Of a DNA stretch of 64,000 nt, positions 1 to 8,646 are shown piece after piece. The position numbers were made by a program, and so were the translations under genes. Each line of letters begins with the position of its first letter. Position 1 is the stretch's first letter. The notes beneath the pieces were generated by a model, which was not told where the DNA came from, searched no databases, and saw only the letters and a program-made list of their open reading frames with translations. The stretch is from Stappia stellulata DSM 5886 (GTDB taxonomy: Bacteria > Pseudomonadota > Alphaproteobacteria > Rhizobiales > Stappiaceae), in assembly GCF_000423705.1 (NCBI RefSeq), contig NZ_KE384083.1:372001-436000 (forward strand), given 5' to 3'.

Positions 1-554
1 ATCTGGGACAGGGGCAAGGCGGCGCCAGCGGAGACCTCGTCGGCCGGCAATTCGAGCAGGCCGACAACATGACGGACAGGCTCGCCGCCCTCACGGTGCT
101 GGTTCACGCCCGGCTGCCTGGCCACGAAGAGGCGCTTGCCGCCTTTGCCGACCGCCATGCCCGCACGCCGCTTGCCATGGACAAGTGGTTCATGGTGCAG
201 GCGACCGCGCCCGGTGAGGAGACGCTTGCCGCTGTGAAAGCCCTCACCGGACATCCGGCGTTTTCGCCGGCAAACCCCAACCGCGTGCGCGCGCTCGTGG
301 GCGCCTTCGCAACCGGAAACCAGCGCCAGTTCAACCGGCTCGACGGCGCAGGCTTCGACTTCGTCGCCGATTTCGTGCTCGATCTCGACACCCGCAACCC
401 GCAGGCGGCTGCACGGCTTCTCTCGGCCTTCCGGTCTTGGCGCGCCCTGGAGCCGGAACGACGCGCCCGCGCCAAAGCCACGCTGGAGCGCATGGCGCAA
501 GGAACCGACCTGTCGCCGGATGTCCGGGACATCGTCGATCGTTGCCTGCAATGA
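1..554 (+). CDS. pepN: Aminopeptidase N, C-terminal fragment
   Basis: The reading frame is open from the left edge of the window (codons from base 3) to a TGA at 552-554, so only about the last 183 residues are present. The segment reads as the helical C-terminal domain (DUF3458 Ig-like/ARM region) of M1-family aminopeptidase N: an 'EQADNMTDRLAAL' stretch, then 'NPNRVRALVGAF' and 'FNRLDGAGFDFVADFVLDLD', which are highly conserved in PepN. An internal ATG at 69 is not a credible start because homology-like sequence runs through it. The zinc-binding HExxH catalytic domain would lie upstream, outside the window. PepN is a cytosolic zinc exopeptidase that completes degradation of peptides released by ATP-dependent proteases. 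The family call is firm; intactness of the gene cannot be judged here. Confidence 0.93.
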   Translation, partial: LGQGQGGASGDLVGRQFEQADNMTDRLAALTVLVHARLPGHEEALAAFADRHARTPLAMDKWFMVQATAPGEETLAAVKALTGHPAFSPANPNRVRALVGAFATGNQRQFNRLDGAGFDFVADFVLDLDTRNPQAAARLLSAFRSWRALEPERRARAKATLERMAQGTDLSPDVRDIVDRCLQ

Positions 555-563
555 CAGGATCCA

Positions 564-609
564 CCGATGGGCACGGACGCGACGAAACTGTCGCCGCCGC
601 GCCCATCGG
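564..609 (+). terminator. Stem-loop just after pepN, possible terminator
   Basis: A perfect 9-bp inverted repeat (CCGATGGGC at 564-572, GCCCATCGG at 601-609) encloses a second nested stem (GCGAC at 579-583, GTCGC at 590-594). It starts 10 bases after the pepN stop. There is no T-run after the stem, so intrinsic termination is uncertain; it may be a 3' stability element. Confidence 0.4.
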
Positions 610-655
610 GTCAAACCAGATTAGACTCGCGATAGTTGTGCTTAACGTCGATAAA

Positions 656-670
656 TTAACCTTCGATTAA
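656..670 (+). promoter_or_regulatory. CtrA-type binding box upstream of the PleC-like kinase
   Basis: The sequence TTAA at 656-659, seven bases, then TTAA at 667-670 is an exact match to the TTAA-N7-TTAA consensus of the alphaproteobacterial cell-cycle regulator CtrA. A further TTAA lies at 642-645. It sits about 117 bases upstream of the proposed start of the histidine kinase gene at 787 and is followed by an AT-rich, -10-like stretch (ctatattttt). Two TTAA half-sites at this exact spacing are uncommon in DNA of this GC content. Confidence 0.6.
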
Positions 671-786
671 CTATATTTTTCTTGCCCAGCTATGGACAAA
701 ATCGGCGAATGCGATTCAAATGAAGTTGATTCGAACGCCTGTTGCGTTCTCGTTGCGGACACATCGATACATCGGGAGCCATTACG

Positions 787-3162
787 ATGGCGCGTGCCCT
801 TGCAGGCTCAGCGTCCGCGCGTCGATTCGCGGACCTGCTTCGGAAACAACGCGACGCACAGTCGCTGACCGGACACATCCGCCTGCTCGCCCAGCCGGCC
901 TATCAGCGGCTCCTGGCGGCCGAACCCTTCTTTCGCCGTGCCATTCCCGTTCTTTGCGTCGTCTTCATTGCGACGCTCGCGACCTATCGTGCCCTGACGC
1001 TCTCCTACGAACACGAGGAAACCGACCAGCGCGCCCGTGACGACCTGACCATGATCGCCACCACCCTCGCGGCCCGCCTGGGCGCCGAGGAGGCCGACCT
1101 GCCGGAACAGGGGTTCCGCACCGCCCTTCAGGCCGCGCTTGCCGACAGCCTGCCGCCGCGCGCCACGAGCGACGCCCGACGCATCCTGGTCGCGGACAAG
1201 GACGGGAGCATCGTCGCGACGGCGCCCCTGCGCTCCGATCTGGAAGGGCGCCCGCTTTCCGATCTTCTCGGCGTCGGCCAGCCGCTGACCGTCTTCGGCG
1301 CGCGCGCCGGCGTGCTCACGATCGCCGCCGACACCGAAGACGAAGCCTATGCCACCGTCCATCATCTCGACGGACGCCTCGGAATGGTCGCGCTCCTGCA
1401 GTCCAAGGACATGCTCTTTGCCGAATGGCGCGCCAGCGTTTCCGCGAATGTGACGCTCTTCGTCGGCACGGCCTCCGTCATGCTGATCCTGATCTATGCC
1501 TTCTTCGCCCAGGCGACACGCGCCGAACAGGCCGACCAGATCTATGCCGCGACCCGCGCGCGCATCGACCTCGCCCTTAACCGCGGACGCTGCGGGCTGT
1601 TCGACTGGGACCTGTCGCGGGGGCGGATCTTCTGGTCCGCATCGCTGTACGAAATGCTCGGCATGCCGCCGCGCGACGACATTCTGGGCTTTTCCGAAAT
1701 CTCCGCGCTGACCCACCCCGACGACATTGACCTCTACACCCTCGCCGAGTCCCTGCTGGAGACCGGCGAGAGCACCGTGGACAAGCAGTTCCGCATGCGC
1801 CACGCCAATGGCGAATGGGTGTGGCTGCGCGCCCGCGCGCAGGTGCAGAGCGAACCGGGCATCTCCGAACCGCATCTGATCGGCATCTGCATCGACGTTA
1901 CCGAACAGAAGCAACTTGCCGAACAAAGCCGCACCGCGGACCTGCGACTGCGCGATGCCATCGAGACGATTTCGGAAGCCTTCGTGCTGTGGGACACGGA
2001 AAACCGGATGGTGATGTGCAACTCCAACTACCAGACGCTGCACAATCTCCCGAACGCCTCCATCAAGGCCGGAACGCCCTACGCCCAGGTGATGTCGAGC
2101 GCGCGTCAGACGGTCGTGTCGGCCAGCCCGACCATCGGCAGCGACGGATCGGACCCCTCCTCCAGCTACGAGGCGCATCTGGCCGACGGACGCTGGCTGC
2201 AGATTTCGGAGCGCCGGACCAAGGACGGTGGCTTCGTCTCCGTGGGCACAGACATCACCGCGCTCAAGCGGCATGAAGAAAAACTGATGGAAAGCGAGCG
2301 GCGGCTTATGGCGACGGTCGCCGACCTTCGCCAGTCTCGTCAAAAGCTCGAAACCCAGGCGCAGCAACTGGTCGAGCTTGCGGAAAAATATTCGGAAGAA
2401 AAGACCAAGGCCGAAGAAGCGAACCAGGCAAAGAGCGAGTTCCTCGCCAATATCTCGCATGAGCTGCGCACGCCGCTCAATGCGATCATCGGCTTCTCGG
2501 AGATCATGGACCAGGGCATGTTCGGGCCGCTCGGCTCGGAAAAATACCGCGAATATTGTACCGACATCCACGACAGCGGCCGCTATCTGCTCAACGTCAT
2601 CAACGACATTCTCGACATGTCGAAGATCGAGGCAGGCCGGCTCGAACTGAAGTGCGAGGAGATGGATTTCGGCGCCGTCGTCGGCGACGTCTCGCGGATC
2701 ATCTCGTCGGCAGCCGACGAGAAGAACATCTCGGTGACGACCGAGACGGCGGAAAACCTCATGCTCAACGGCGACCGCAGGGCGATGAAGCAGGTTCTCC
2801 TGAACCTTCTGGCGAATGCGGTGAAATTCACCCCGGACGGCGGTGCGGTGAAGCTCACGGCCAAACACGACGCCACCGGCGACACCGCACAGATCGTGGT
2901 CGACATCACCGATACCGGGATCGGCATCAAGCAAAGCGATATCGTGCGCCTCGCCAAGCCGTTCGTTCAGGTCGAGAACCAGTTCACCAAGACACACAAG
3001 GGCTCCGGGCTCGGCCTCGCAATTGCCCAGTCGCTGATCAAGCTGCATGGCGGTTCCATGACCATTCGCTCGACCGTCGGCAAGGGAACCTGCGTGACAG
3101 TGACGCTGCCGGTGACGCGTCCGGCCGCCGTCGAGCCGACGGGCATCACCGCCACCGCCTGA
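787..3162 (+). CDS. pleC: PAS sensor histidine kinase, PleC-like (PdhS family)
   Basis: About 791 residues. Start chosen at ATG 787, behind a GGGAG-like sequence; an upstream in-frame start at 742 adds 15 unlikely residues. Layout: membrane segment about 52-72, a roughly 150-residue periplasmic/extracytoplasmic region, second membrane segment about 221-242, two PAS regions (about 260-385 and 390-505), a coiled-coil linker, the dimerisation/phosphoacceptor domain with 'FLANISHELRTPLNAIIGF' (His about 558), and a C-terminal ATPase with N-box 'NLLANAVKFT' and 'GSGLGLAI'. The sequence after the H-box ('SEIMDQGMFGPLGSEKY', 'NDILDMSKIEAG') is the signature of PleC/DivJ/PdhS kinases, which set the phosphorylation state of the single-domain regulator DivK and so control CtrA. 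The CtrA box upstream at 656-670 suggests feedback control. Whether it is the true PleC orthologue or another PdhS paralogue cannot be settled from this window. Confidence 0.85.
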   Translation: MARALAGSASARRFADLLRKQRDAQSLTGHIRLLAQPAYQRLLAAEPFFRRAIPVLCVVFIATLATYRALTLSYEHEETDQRARDDLTMIATTLAARLGAEEADLPEQGFRTALQAALADSLPPRATSDARRILVADKDGSIVATAPLRSDLEGRPLSDLLGVGQPLTVFGARAGVLTIAADTEDEAYATVHHLDGRLGMVALLQSKDMLFAEWRASVSANVTLFVGTASVMLILIYAFFAQATRAEQADQIYAATRARIDLALNRGRCGLFDWDLSRGRIFWSASLYEMLGMPPRDDILGFSEISALTHPDDIDLYTLAESLLETGESTVDKQFRMRHANGEWVWLRARAQVQSEPGISEPHLIGICIDVTEQKQLAEQSRTADLRLRDAIETISEAFVLWDTENRMVMCNSNYQTLHNLPNASIKAGTPYAQVMSSARQTVVSASPTIGSDGSDPSSSYEAHLADGRWLQISERRTKDGGFVSVGTDITALKRHEEKLMESERRLMATVADLRQSRQKLETQAQQLVELAEKYSEEKTKAEEANQAKSEFLANISHELRTPLNAIIGFSEIMDQGMFGPLGSEKYREYCTDIHDSGRYLLNVINDILDMSKIEAGRLELKCEEMDFGAVVGDVSRIISSAADEKNISVTTETAENLMLNGDRRAMKQVLLNLLANAVKFTPDGGAVKLTAKHDATGDTAQIVVDITDTGIGIKQSDIVRLAKPFVQVENQFTKTHKGSGLGLAIAQSLIKLHGGSMTIRSTVGKGTCVTVTLPVTRPAAVEPTGITATA

Positions 3163-3276
3163 AGCCCGATCGCGGAAGACGTCGGGCCACCCGCTCCGGG
3201 CGCCCGCCTGCCCCGCCGCCCCCCGAACATCGTCCCGACCCCACCGCTTGACGAACACCCTCCGGACCCGGCCGCC

Positions 3277-3299
3277 GCCGGCACCGCCCCGGTGCCGGC
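3277..3299. repeat. Perfect 10-bp hairpin after the PleC-like gene
   Basis: GCCGGCACCG at 3277-3286 and CGGTGCCGGC at 3290-3299 form a perfect 10-bp stem with a 3-base CCC loop. It lies about 115 bases after the kinase stop and 90 bases before arsR. No T-run follows on either strand. It may act as a Rho-independent-like terminator, an RNA stability element or an insulator between the two transcription units. A weaker 6-bp stem (3164-3169 with 3182-3187) is directly behind the kinase stop. Confidence 0.4.
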
Positions 3300-3328
3300 A
3301 CTGCCCGCGTTCGACGCACGCCATATCA

Positions 3329-3395
3329 CTTAGCCATCTGCCTAAGTTATCATTGACACCGCCATTGCTCCATAATAGTTAGGCTTATGGCTAAG
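3329..3395 (+). promoter_or_regulatory. Twin ArsR operators flanking a -35 box
   Basis: Two 18-base near-palindromes, 3329-3346 and 3378-3395, share the pattern TTAG-n-C-n4-G-n-CTAA. Their centres are 49 bases apart. The second overlaps the arsR start codon (ATG at 3387), and a TTGACA -35-like hexamer lies between them at 3353-3358. This arrangement is what autorepression by the ArsR dimer encoded immediately downstream would need. The operator assignment is inference; the repeats are seen directly. Confidence 0.6.
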
Positions 3396-3734
3396 CATGA
3401 TCCTGACCTGAACCTGCTTTTCGCGGCACTGGGCGACGAGACCCGCCGGGCGATCGTCTCCCGGCTGGCGCGAGGACCTGCTTCGGTGAGCGAACTGGCC
3501 GCATCCCATGCCATGGCCCTGCCGTCCTTCATGGGCCACATCGCCCGACTGGAAAAGGCCGGCCTGATCGAAACGGCGAAGACGGGACGGGTGCGATACT
3601 GCCGGCTCGCGGCGGGCGGCATCGCCCCGCTCGAACACTGGCTGGCCGAGCAGCACGCGGTCTGGACGTCACGACTGGACCGGTTCGACGACTATGTCGA
3701 AAACCTTGCAAAAGAGAGATCCGTTGACAGCTGA
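3387..3734 (+). CDS. ArsR-family winged-helix regulator (SRPBCC-paired subfamily)
   Basis: 115 residues, the usual size for the small ArsR/SmtB-type repressors. 'FAALGDETRRAIVSRLARGPASVSELAAS' is the typical N-terminal helix plus start of the helix-turn-helix, and 'GHIARLEKAGLIETAKTGRVRYCRL' covers the recognition helix and wing. The metal-binding ELCVCDL-type motif of arsenic or zinc sensors is absent, so a metal ligand is unlikely. The downstream gene encodes an SRPBCC (AHSA1-like) protein and overlaps or abuts it; this ArsR-SRPBCC pairing recurs widely in bacteria. Twin palindromes at 3329-3395, one covering the start codon, suggest autoregulation. Ligand and physiological role are unknown. 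Confidence 0.85.
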   Translation: MAKHDPDLNLLFAALGDETRRAIVSRLARGPASVSELAASHAMALPSFMGHIARLEKAGLIETAKTGRVRYCRLAAGGIAPLEHWLAEQHAVWTSRLDRFDDYVENLAKERSVDS

Positions 3735-4203
3735 CATTGATCCGGAAAAAGACCTCGTTCTCGAGCGCATCCTGAAGGCGCCCCGCGCGCTGGTCTGGGA
3801 ATGCTGGACGACGCCCGAACACATCGTGCATTTCTTCATGCCGAAGCCGCACAAGGTCACAGCCTGCGAGATCGACCTGACGGTCGGCGGCCGGTTCAAC
3901 TCGACCTTCGAGGTCGAGGGCCGCGAAGTGGCCAACCAGGGCGTCTTCCTGGAAATCGTGCCGCGGAAGAAGCTCGTCTTCACAGACACCTACAGCGAGG
4001 GCTGGAAGCCGGCGCCGGATCCCTTCATGACCGCGATCCTGCTGCTTGCGGATGCGCCCGGCGGCGGCACGAAATACACCGCGATCGCCCGCCACCGCTC
4101 GACGGATGCGCGCAAAACGCATGAAGACATGGGCTTTCACGACGGCTGGGCAACGGTTGCGGATCAGCTCGAGGCTTATGCACTCGGCCTGAACAGACTT
4201 TGA
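3724..4203 (+). CDS. SRPBCC / AHSA1-family protein
   Basis: 159 residues from a TTG at 3724, which has an AAGAGAG ribosome-binding-like sequence 5-6 bases upstream and gives an N-terminus (TADIDPEKDLVLERI) typical of the family. An ATG at 3694, inside the preceding arsR gene, would give 169 residues but has no visible ribosome binding site. The fold is the helix-grip START/Bet v1-like domain: 'ERILKAPRALVWECWTTPEHI' at the start, 'GGRFNSTFEVEGREVANQGVFLEI' in the middle, and a C-terminal helix with 'HDGWATVADQLEAYAL'. These proteins have a hydrophobic ligand pocket; some resemble the Hsp90 co-chaperone activator Aha1. It is translationally coupled to the ArsR gene, so the two probably respond to the same signal. 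Substrate is not predictable. Confidence 0.82.
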   Translation: MTADIDPEKDLVLERILKAPRALVWECWTTPEHIVHFFMPKPHKVTACEIDLTVGGRFNSTFEVEGREVANQGVFLEIVPRKKLVFTDTYSEGWKPAPDPFMTAILLLADAPGGGTKYTAIARHRSTDARKTHEDMGFHDGWATVADQLEAYALGLNRL

Positions 4204-4262
4204 AGACGAGCCGTCGAACCACCCCGGCGGCGCCGGATACTGTGCGTTGACCGGGGTCAGGC

Positions 4263-7226
4263 CTAGCCCGCCGGGATTTCGACCTTGCCCACCAGCGTCT
4301 CGAAGACGTCCCTGACACCGGCCTGACATTCCCCGAGACGATGTTCCAGGTGTCGGAAGTCTGGCGCTTCTCCGGCATGGACCAGAAGGTCGCGCACGCC
4401 CTTGGGCGCGGTGTCCGCCTTGAACGGGCCGTCGAGTGTCAAGCGTTGAACCTGGGTCAGGGCGTGATAGAGGCGGATGGCAGGAAGCAGCACCTCCGCA
4501 TCTCCGGCGGACAGAAATCCGGCGCGCACCGCGTTTTCCAGCGCGGTCTCCGTCGTCTGGGACAGAACATCCGGATCGTCCTGCGCATGCACAAGCTGCA
4601 GATATTGCGCGATGAATTCGATGTCGACCAGTCCGCCCGCAACCTGCTTCATGTCCCAGACGTCTGTGGTGCCCTTCTCCGCCTGGATGCGCGCGCGCAT
4701 GGAGGCGACCTCCTGCGCGACCTTTTCCGGGTCGCGCGGCCGCGCCAGCGTCTCGCAGATCAGCGCCTGAATGCGCTCGGAAAAGGCGTCGGAGGATGTT
4801 GCAATGACCCGCGCCCGCGTCAGGGCCATGTGCTCCCAGGTCCAGGCTTCCTTCGCCTGATAGGCCTCGAAGGAGGCCAGCCGGGTTGCCAGCGGTCCGG
4901 CATTTCCCGACGGGCGCAGGCGGAAGTCGACCTCGTAGAGAAGCCCTTCCGCCGTCGGCGCCGAAAGCGCGGACACCAGCCGCTGGGTCAGGCGGATGTA
5001 ATACTGGCTTGCGGCGAGCGGACGCTTTCCATCCGTCTGCGCGGTTTCGTCGGGATGATCATAGAGCAGGATCAGGTCGAGATCGGAGGACGCTGTCATC
5101 TCCCGGCCGCCGAGCTTGCCCATGGCGAGCACCGCAAAGTCGCCACCTTGAAGCCGGCCATGGTTTTCCGCGACATGGGTCATGACATGCGGCAGCAGCC
5201 CCTCGACGATCGTTTCCGCCAGTCGCGCCAGCGCCTCGCCCACCTGATGGGCGGTCAGAGTGTCGGACAAGAGCCGCAAACCGATCAGAAACTGTTGTTC
5301 CTGCGCAAAAATCCGCGCCCGGTCCAGCGCATCCTCATAGTAGCGCGCCAGCGACAGCGTCCGGTCGAGACCGGCCTGGAACTCTTCCGCCGTCGGCATT
5401 GCACCGAAAAAGGCCGGATCGAGCACCGCGTCGAGCACATGGACGCGCTTGGACACAACCTCGGCAAGGCGAGGCGCCGCGCCCATCACGGTCGCCAGAA
5501 GGCGCAGGAGTTCTGGGTTTGAGCGAAGCAGCGAGAACAGCTGGACGCCGGCCGGCAGTTTCGACAGAAAGCCGTCGAAGGACAGCAGGGCCTGGTCGGC
5601 ATTGTCGGTGCTTGCCAGCGCCTGGATCAGCACCGGATGCAATTCCGTGAGCCGCTCGCGTGCCTTCGACGAGCGCACCGCCGGATACCGGCCGAAATGC
5701 CAGGCGCGAATGATCTTCGCGGCCTCCTTCGGGCGCGCATAGCCAAGCCCGCTCAGGGTCTCAAGCGTCTCCGGATCGTCATCGTCGCCCGTGAAGACGA
5801 GATTGCCGAGATCGGAGGCGAGCTCCGGTTCGTTCTCGAACAGCGCGGAATAGTGTCGCTGGACCGTCTTGAACCGGGTGCGCAGATCGTTCTCGAACGT
5901 CGTGAGATCCTCGTAGCCGAAGAGACGGGAGACCCGGGTGCGGGCGGCTTCGTCTGCCGGCAGGATATGGGTCTGTTCGTCGTTCACCATCTGGATGCGG
6001 TGTTCCACGTTGCGCAGGAACACATAGGCCTCGGTCAGTTCGTCGCGTGCCTCGGGTGCAATCCAGTCGAGGTCGGCCAGCATGGCCAGCGTGTCGAGCG
6101 TACGCCGGCCGCGCAACTCGGTGATCCGCCCCCCGGCGATCAATTGCTGGGTCTGGGCGAAGAACTCGACCTCGCGAATGCCGCCGCGTCCCAGCTTGAC
6201 GTTATGACCGGCCACGGCGATCTCGCCATGCCCCTTGTGGACATGGATCTGGCGCTTGATGGAATGCACGTCTGCAATCGATGCGTAGTCGAGATACTTG
6301 CGCCAGATGAAGGGGCCTATCTCCTTCAGGAAGGCCTCGCCGCACGCGATATCGCCGGCGCAGGCCCGCGCCTTGATGAGCGCGGCCCGCTCCCAGTTCT
6401 GTCCAAGGCTCTCGTAATAGACCAGCGCACCGGGGATCGACATGGCAAGCGGCGTCGCGCCGGGATCGGGGCGCAGCCGCAGATCCGTGCGAAAGACATA
6501 ACCGTCCGCCGTCCGGTCGCCCATGATCTTCACGAGCCGCTTTGTCAGGCGGACGAACTCCACCTGCGCCTCGGCGCCGCCGCTCATCGGCGCGAGATCC
6601 GGCTCGTAAAGCACGATCAGATCGATATCGGAGGAATAGTTCAGCTCGAAGGCACCGTGTTTGCCCATCGCCAGAACGACGAAGCCGGAGCCTTTCTCCG
6701 GACAGGCGTCATCCTTCGGCGTGAAGCGCCCGCGGCGCTCCAGGTCGCGCAGGCAAAACCGGATCGCCGCCGTCAGCGCCGCATCGGCGAAGCGGCTGAG
6801 ACCGCCGGTCACCGTGTCCAGATCGATGGCGCCGCCGATGTCGGCAAGCGCCAGCGTCAACGCGAGATCCTTCTTGAGATCGCGCAGCGCGCGCATCAGC
6901 GCAGCCTCGTCGTCAGCTTCCAGCGCCCGCGCGTCGGCAATCAGCCGCGTCGCACGCTGGCGCGGCGACGTCGTCAGGATCCCGGCAAGACGCTCGGGGT
7001 CGGAACAGGCAAGGTCGCGCAGATAGGGGGCATTGGTAAGAGCTCCGGCCAGAAAGCCCCGCGCCCGTGCTTCAAGGCCGGTATCGGCGATGGTGTCAAG
7101 CGCACCCGCGAGGTCGCACAGGATTGCATCGCCGGCATCGCTGTCGGCCACTGTCGGCACCGTCCGCAGCTCCTCCAGGAGAGATCGTTCGTCATCCGCT
7201 CGTCCGTTCGCCCGCTCGCCCGTCAC
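4263..7226 (-). CDS. glnE: Bifunctional glutamine synthetase adenylyltransferase / adenylyl-removing enzyme
   Basis: 987 residues from a GTG at 7226, which has GGGAG 8 bases upstream and overlaps the end of the preceding kinase gene by 35 bases; the frame stays open further upstream (to 7529) but that part lies in the kinase gene and does not look like protein. The length is normal for GlnE. Two nucleotidyltransferase domains are visible: the N-terminal adenylyl-removase with 'YSSDIDLIVLYE' near residue 200 and 'GRGGIREVEFFAQTQQL', and the C-terminal adenylyltransferase with 'SSDLDLILLYD' near residue 715 and 'GGLVDIEFIAQYLQL'. GlnE adds AMP to, and removes it from, glutamine synthetase in answer to PII (GlnB) and glutamine, setting nitrogen assimilation. 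It lies at the end of the degP - regulator - kinase - glnE block, whose order I recall as common in Rhizobiales. Confidence 0.96.
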   Translation of the reverse strand: MTGERANGRADDERSLLEELRTVPTVADSDAGDAILCDLAGALDTIADTGLEARARGFLAGALTNAPYLRDLACSDPERLAGILTTSPRQRATRLIADARALEADDEAALMRALRDLKKDLALTLALADIGGAIDLDTVTGGLSRFADAALTAAIRFCLRDLERRGRFTPKDDACPEKGSGFVVLAMGKHGAFELNYSSDIDLIVLYEPDLAPMSGGAEAQVEFVRLTKRLVKIMGDRTADGYVFRTDLRLRPDPGATPLAMSIPGALVYYESLGQNWERAALIKARACAGDIACGEAFLKEIGPFIWRKYLDYASIADVHSIKRQIHVHKGHGEIAVAGHNVKLGRGGIREVEFFAQTQQLIAGGRITELRGRRTLDTLAMLADLDWIAPEARDELTEAYVFLRNVEHRIQMVNDEQTHILPADEAARTRVSRLFGYEDLTTFENDLRTRFKTVQRHYSALFENEPELASDLGNLVFTGDDDDPETLETLSGLGYARPKEAAKIIRAWHFGRYPAVRSSKARERLTELHPVLIQALASTDNADQALLSFDGFLSKLPAGVQLFSLLRSNPELLRLLATVMGAAPRLAEVVSKRVHVLDAVLDPAFFGAMPTAEEFQAGLDRTLSLARYYEDALDRARIFAQEQQFLIGLRLLSDTLTAHQVGEALARLAETIVEGLLPHVMTHVAENHGRLQGGDFAVLAMGKLGGREMTASSDLDLILLYDHPDETAQTDGKRPLAASQYYIRLTQRLVSALSAPTAEGLLYEVDFRLRPSGNAGPLATRLASFEAYQAKEAWTWEHMALTRARVIATSSDAFSERIQALICETLARPRDPEKVAQEVASMRARIQAEKGTTDVWDMKQVAGGLVDIEFIAQYLQLVHAQDDPDVLSQTTETALENAVRAGFLSAGDAEVLLPAIRLYHALTQVQRLTLDGPFKADTAPKGVRDLLVHAGEAPDFRHLEHRLGECQAGVRDVFETLVGKVEIPAG

Positions 7227-8646
7227 GCTGGTTTCTCCCGTTTCGTTGTTTTGCCGACGTGCCACCGTCGCCCGGCAACCGAAGCTCTGCACGCAATCCC
7301 GGATCGGCATCGACCAGCACCAGACGCCCGCCATGCAGCCGCGCCACGGCCGAGACAAGGCTGAGGCCCAGTCCGGAGCCCGGGGCATTGCGGCTTTCCT
7401 CAAGCCGCACGAAGCGATGCAGGACGCGCTCCTTGTCGGCATCCGCGATGCCGGAACCATGATCGCGAACCGACAGAACCGCGGTGTCGCCGTCGAGACG
7501 GGCCGCAAGACATATCCTAACGCCGTCATCGTCAGCGTTTTGAGCGTATTTCAATGCGTTTTCAATGAGATTAACCAGGGCCTGCACCAGCAGTTCGCGG
7601 TTGCCGCGAAGGGTCATCGGCGTGTCGGCCTCCACCTCCAGCGTCCCGCCCTGATCCTCGACCACCGGTGCATAGAGCTCCCCAACCTCGCACACGAGCG
7701 CGCTTGCGTCGAACGGCTCCCGTGCCGCGTCGGAAGACCCCGCCTCGACCCGCGCAATGCGCAGCAGCGCATCGAACGTGCGGATCAACGTGTCGCAATC
7801 GTCGATCGTCGCTTCCAGCGCCGCCCGCGCCGGCGCATCCATCGCATCCGTGCGCAATGCTTCCTCCACACGGTTCCGCATCCGCGTCAGCGGGGTCTTG
7901 AGGTCATGGGCGATGTTGTCGGAGACATCCTTCAGCCCGTGCATCAGGGCCTCGATGCGTTCCAGCATGGTGTTGAGGCCGACGGCCAGGCGGTCGAACT
8001 CGTCGCCGCTGCCTTCCACCGGCAGCCGCTCGGACAGGTCACCCGACATGATCCGCCGACCGGTCGCGGCCATGGCGTCGATGCGCTTGAGAACCCGCCG
8101 GCTGACATAGACCCACGTCACCAGACCAAGGCCCGCAAGCACAAGGAGCCAGAAGCGCATCGCCTCGGCCAAAAGCGACCGGAAATACTGCTGTTCCTGG
8201 AGATCGCGCCCGACCAGCAAGCGGAAGCCGCCCGAAAGCTGGAACACACGCACCAGCGCCTCGCGCTTCTCGCCGCCGCCGAGCGGCGTATAGCTCACCC
8301 GCTGCAACTCGCCGCTTTCGCCCGCGAGCACACGCTCATTCAGCCCCTCGACGTTGCCGACAAGCTGGTTTGCGGCAAAGTCCGTAACGAGATAGAGGCT
8401 CGCGCCGGGACGCCGGGACCGTGCCTCGACGGAGGCCACGAGACCCCGAATGCCGACGATGCGGTACCTGTCGGCAAGGCCGACGATTTCCGCGTCCACC
8501 GTCTCGACGATCTGCTCGCGCAGAACGGTCGCCGTATTCTGTGACAGGTAGACAATCACCGCACCGGAGGCGAGCGAGAGCGCCGCCAGATAGATCAGCG
8601 CAAGCTTTATGGCCGTGGTGCGAAACAATTTAGCGAGCGGTGTCAC
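7192..8646 (-). CDS. Sensor histidine kinase, partner of the downstream-neighbour OmpR regulator
   Basis: 484 residues from a GTG at 8646, overlapping the regulator stop codon by 17 bases, so the pair is translationally coupled. Layout: N-terminal membrane segment ('IKLALIYLAALSLASGAVIVYL'), a periplasmic domain of about 130 residues, a second membrane segment ('FWLLVLAGLGLVTWVYV'), a HAMP linker ('RIMSGDLSERLPVEGSGDEF'), an H-box 'SDNIAHDLKTPLTRMRN' (His 247), and an ATPase domain with 'NLIENALKYA', 'DHGSGI' and 'GSGLGLSLV'. The H-box subtype is that of OmpR-partner kinases. The C-terminal tail is basic and charged and overlaps the start of glnE. The adjacent degP gene suggests that the kinase senses periplasmic or envelope stress; that is inference from neighbourhood. 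Confidence 0.88.
   Translation of the reverse strand: MTPLAKLFRTTAIKLALIYLAALSLASGAVIVYLSQNTATVLREQIVETVDAEIVGLADRYRIVGIRGLVASVEARSRRPGASLYLVTDFAANQLVGNVEGLNERVLAGESGELQRVSYTPLGGGEKREALVRVFQLSGGFRLLVGRDLQEQQYFRSLLAEAMRFWLLVLAGLGLVTWVYVSRRVLKRIDAMAATGRRIMSGDLSERLPVEGSGDEFDRLAVGLNTMLERIEALMHGLKDVSDNIAHDLKTPLTRMRNRVEEALRTDAMDAPARAALEATIDDCDTLIRTFDALLRIARVEAGSSDAAREPFDASALVCEVGELYAPVVEDQGGTLEVEADTPMTLRGNRELLVQALVNLIENALKYAQNADDDGVRICLAARLDGDTAVLSVRDHGSGIADADKERVLHRFVRLEESRNAPGSGLGLSLVSAVARLHGGRLVLVDADPGLRAELRLPGDGGTSAKQRNGRNQRDGRAGERTSG

Noticed and set aside
808-3324. 838-codon minus-strand frame across the PleC-like gene
   Set aside because: Antisense shadow with no recognisable domain; the plus-strand frame has a complete kinase architecture.
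4341-7364. Long plus-strand open frames antisense to glnE (393 and 575 codons)
   Set aside because: High-GC third-codon shadow of glnE; Arg/Gly/His-rich composition and no motifs.
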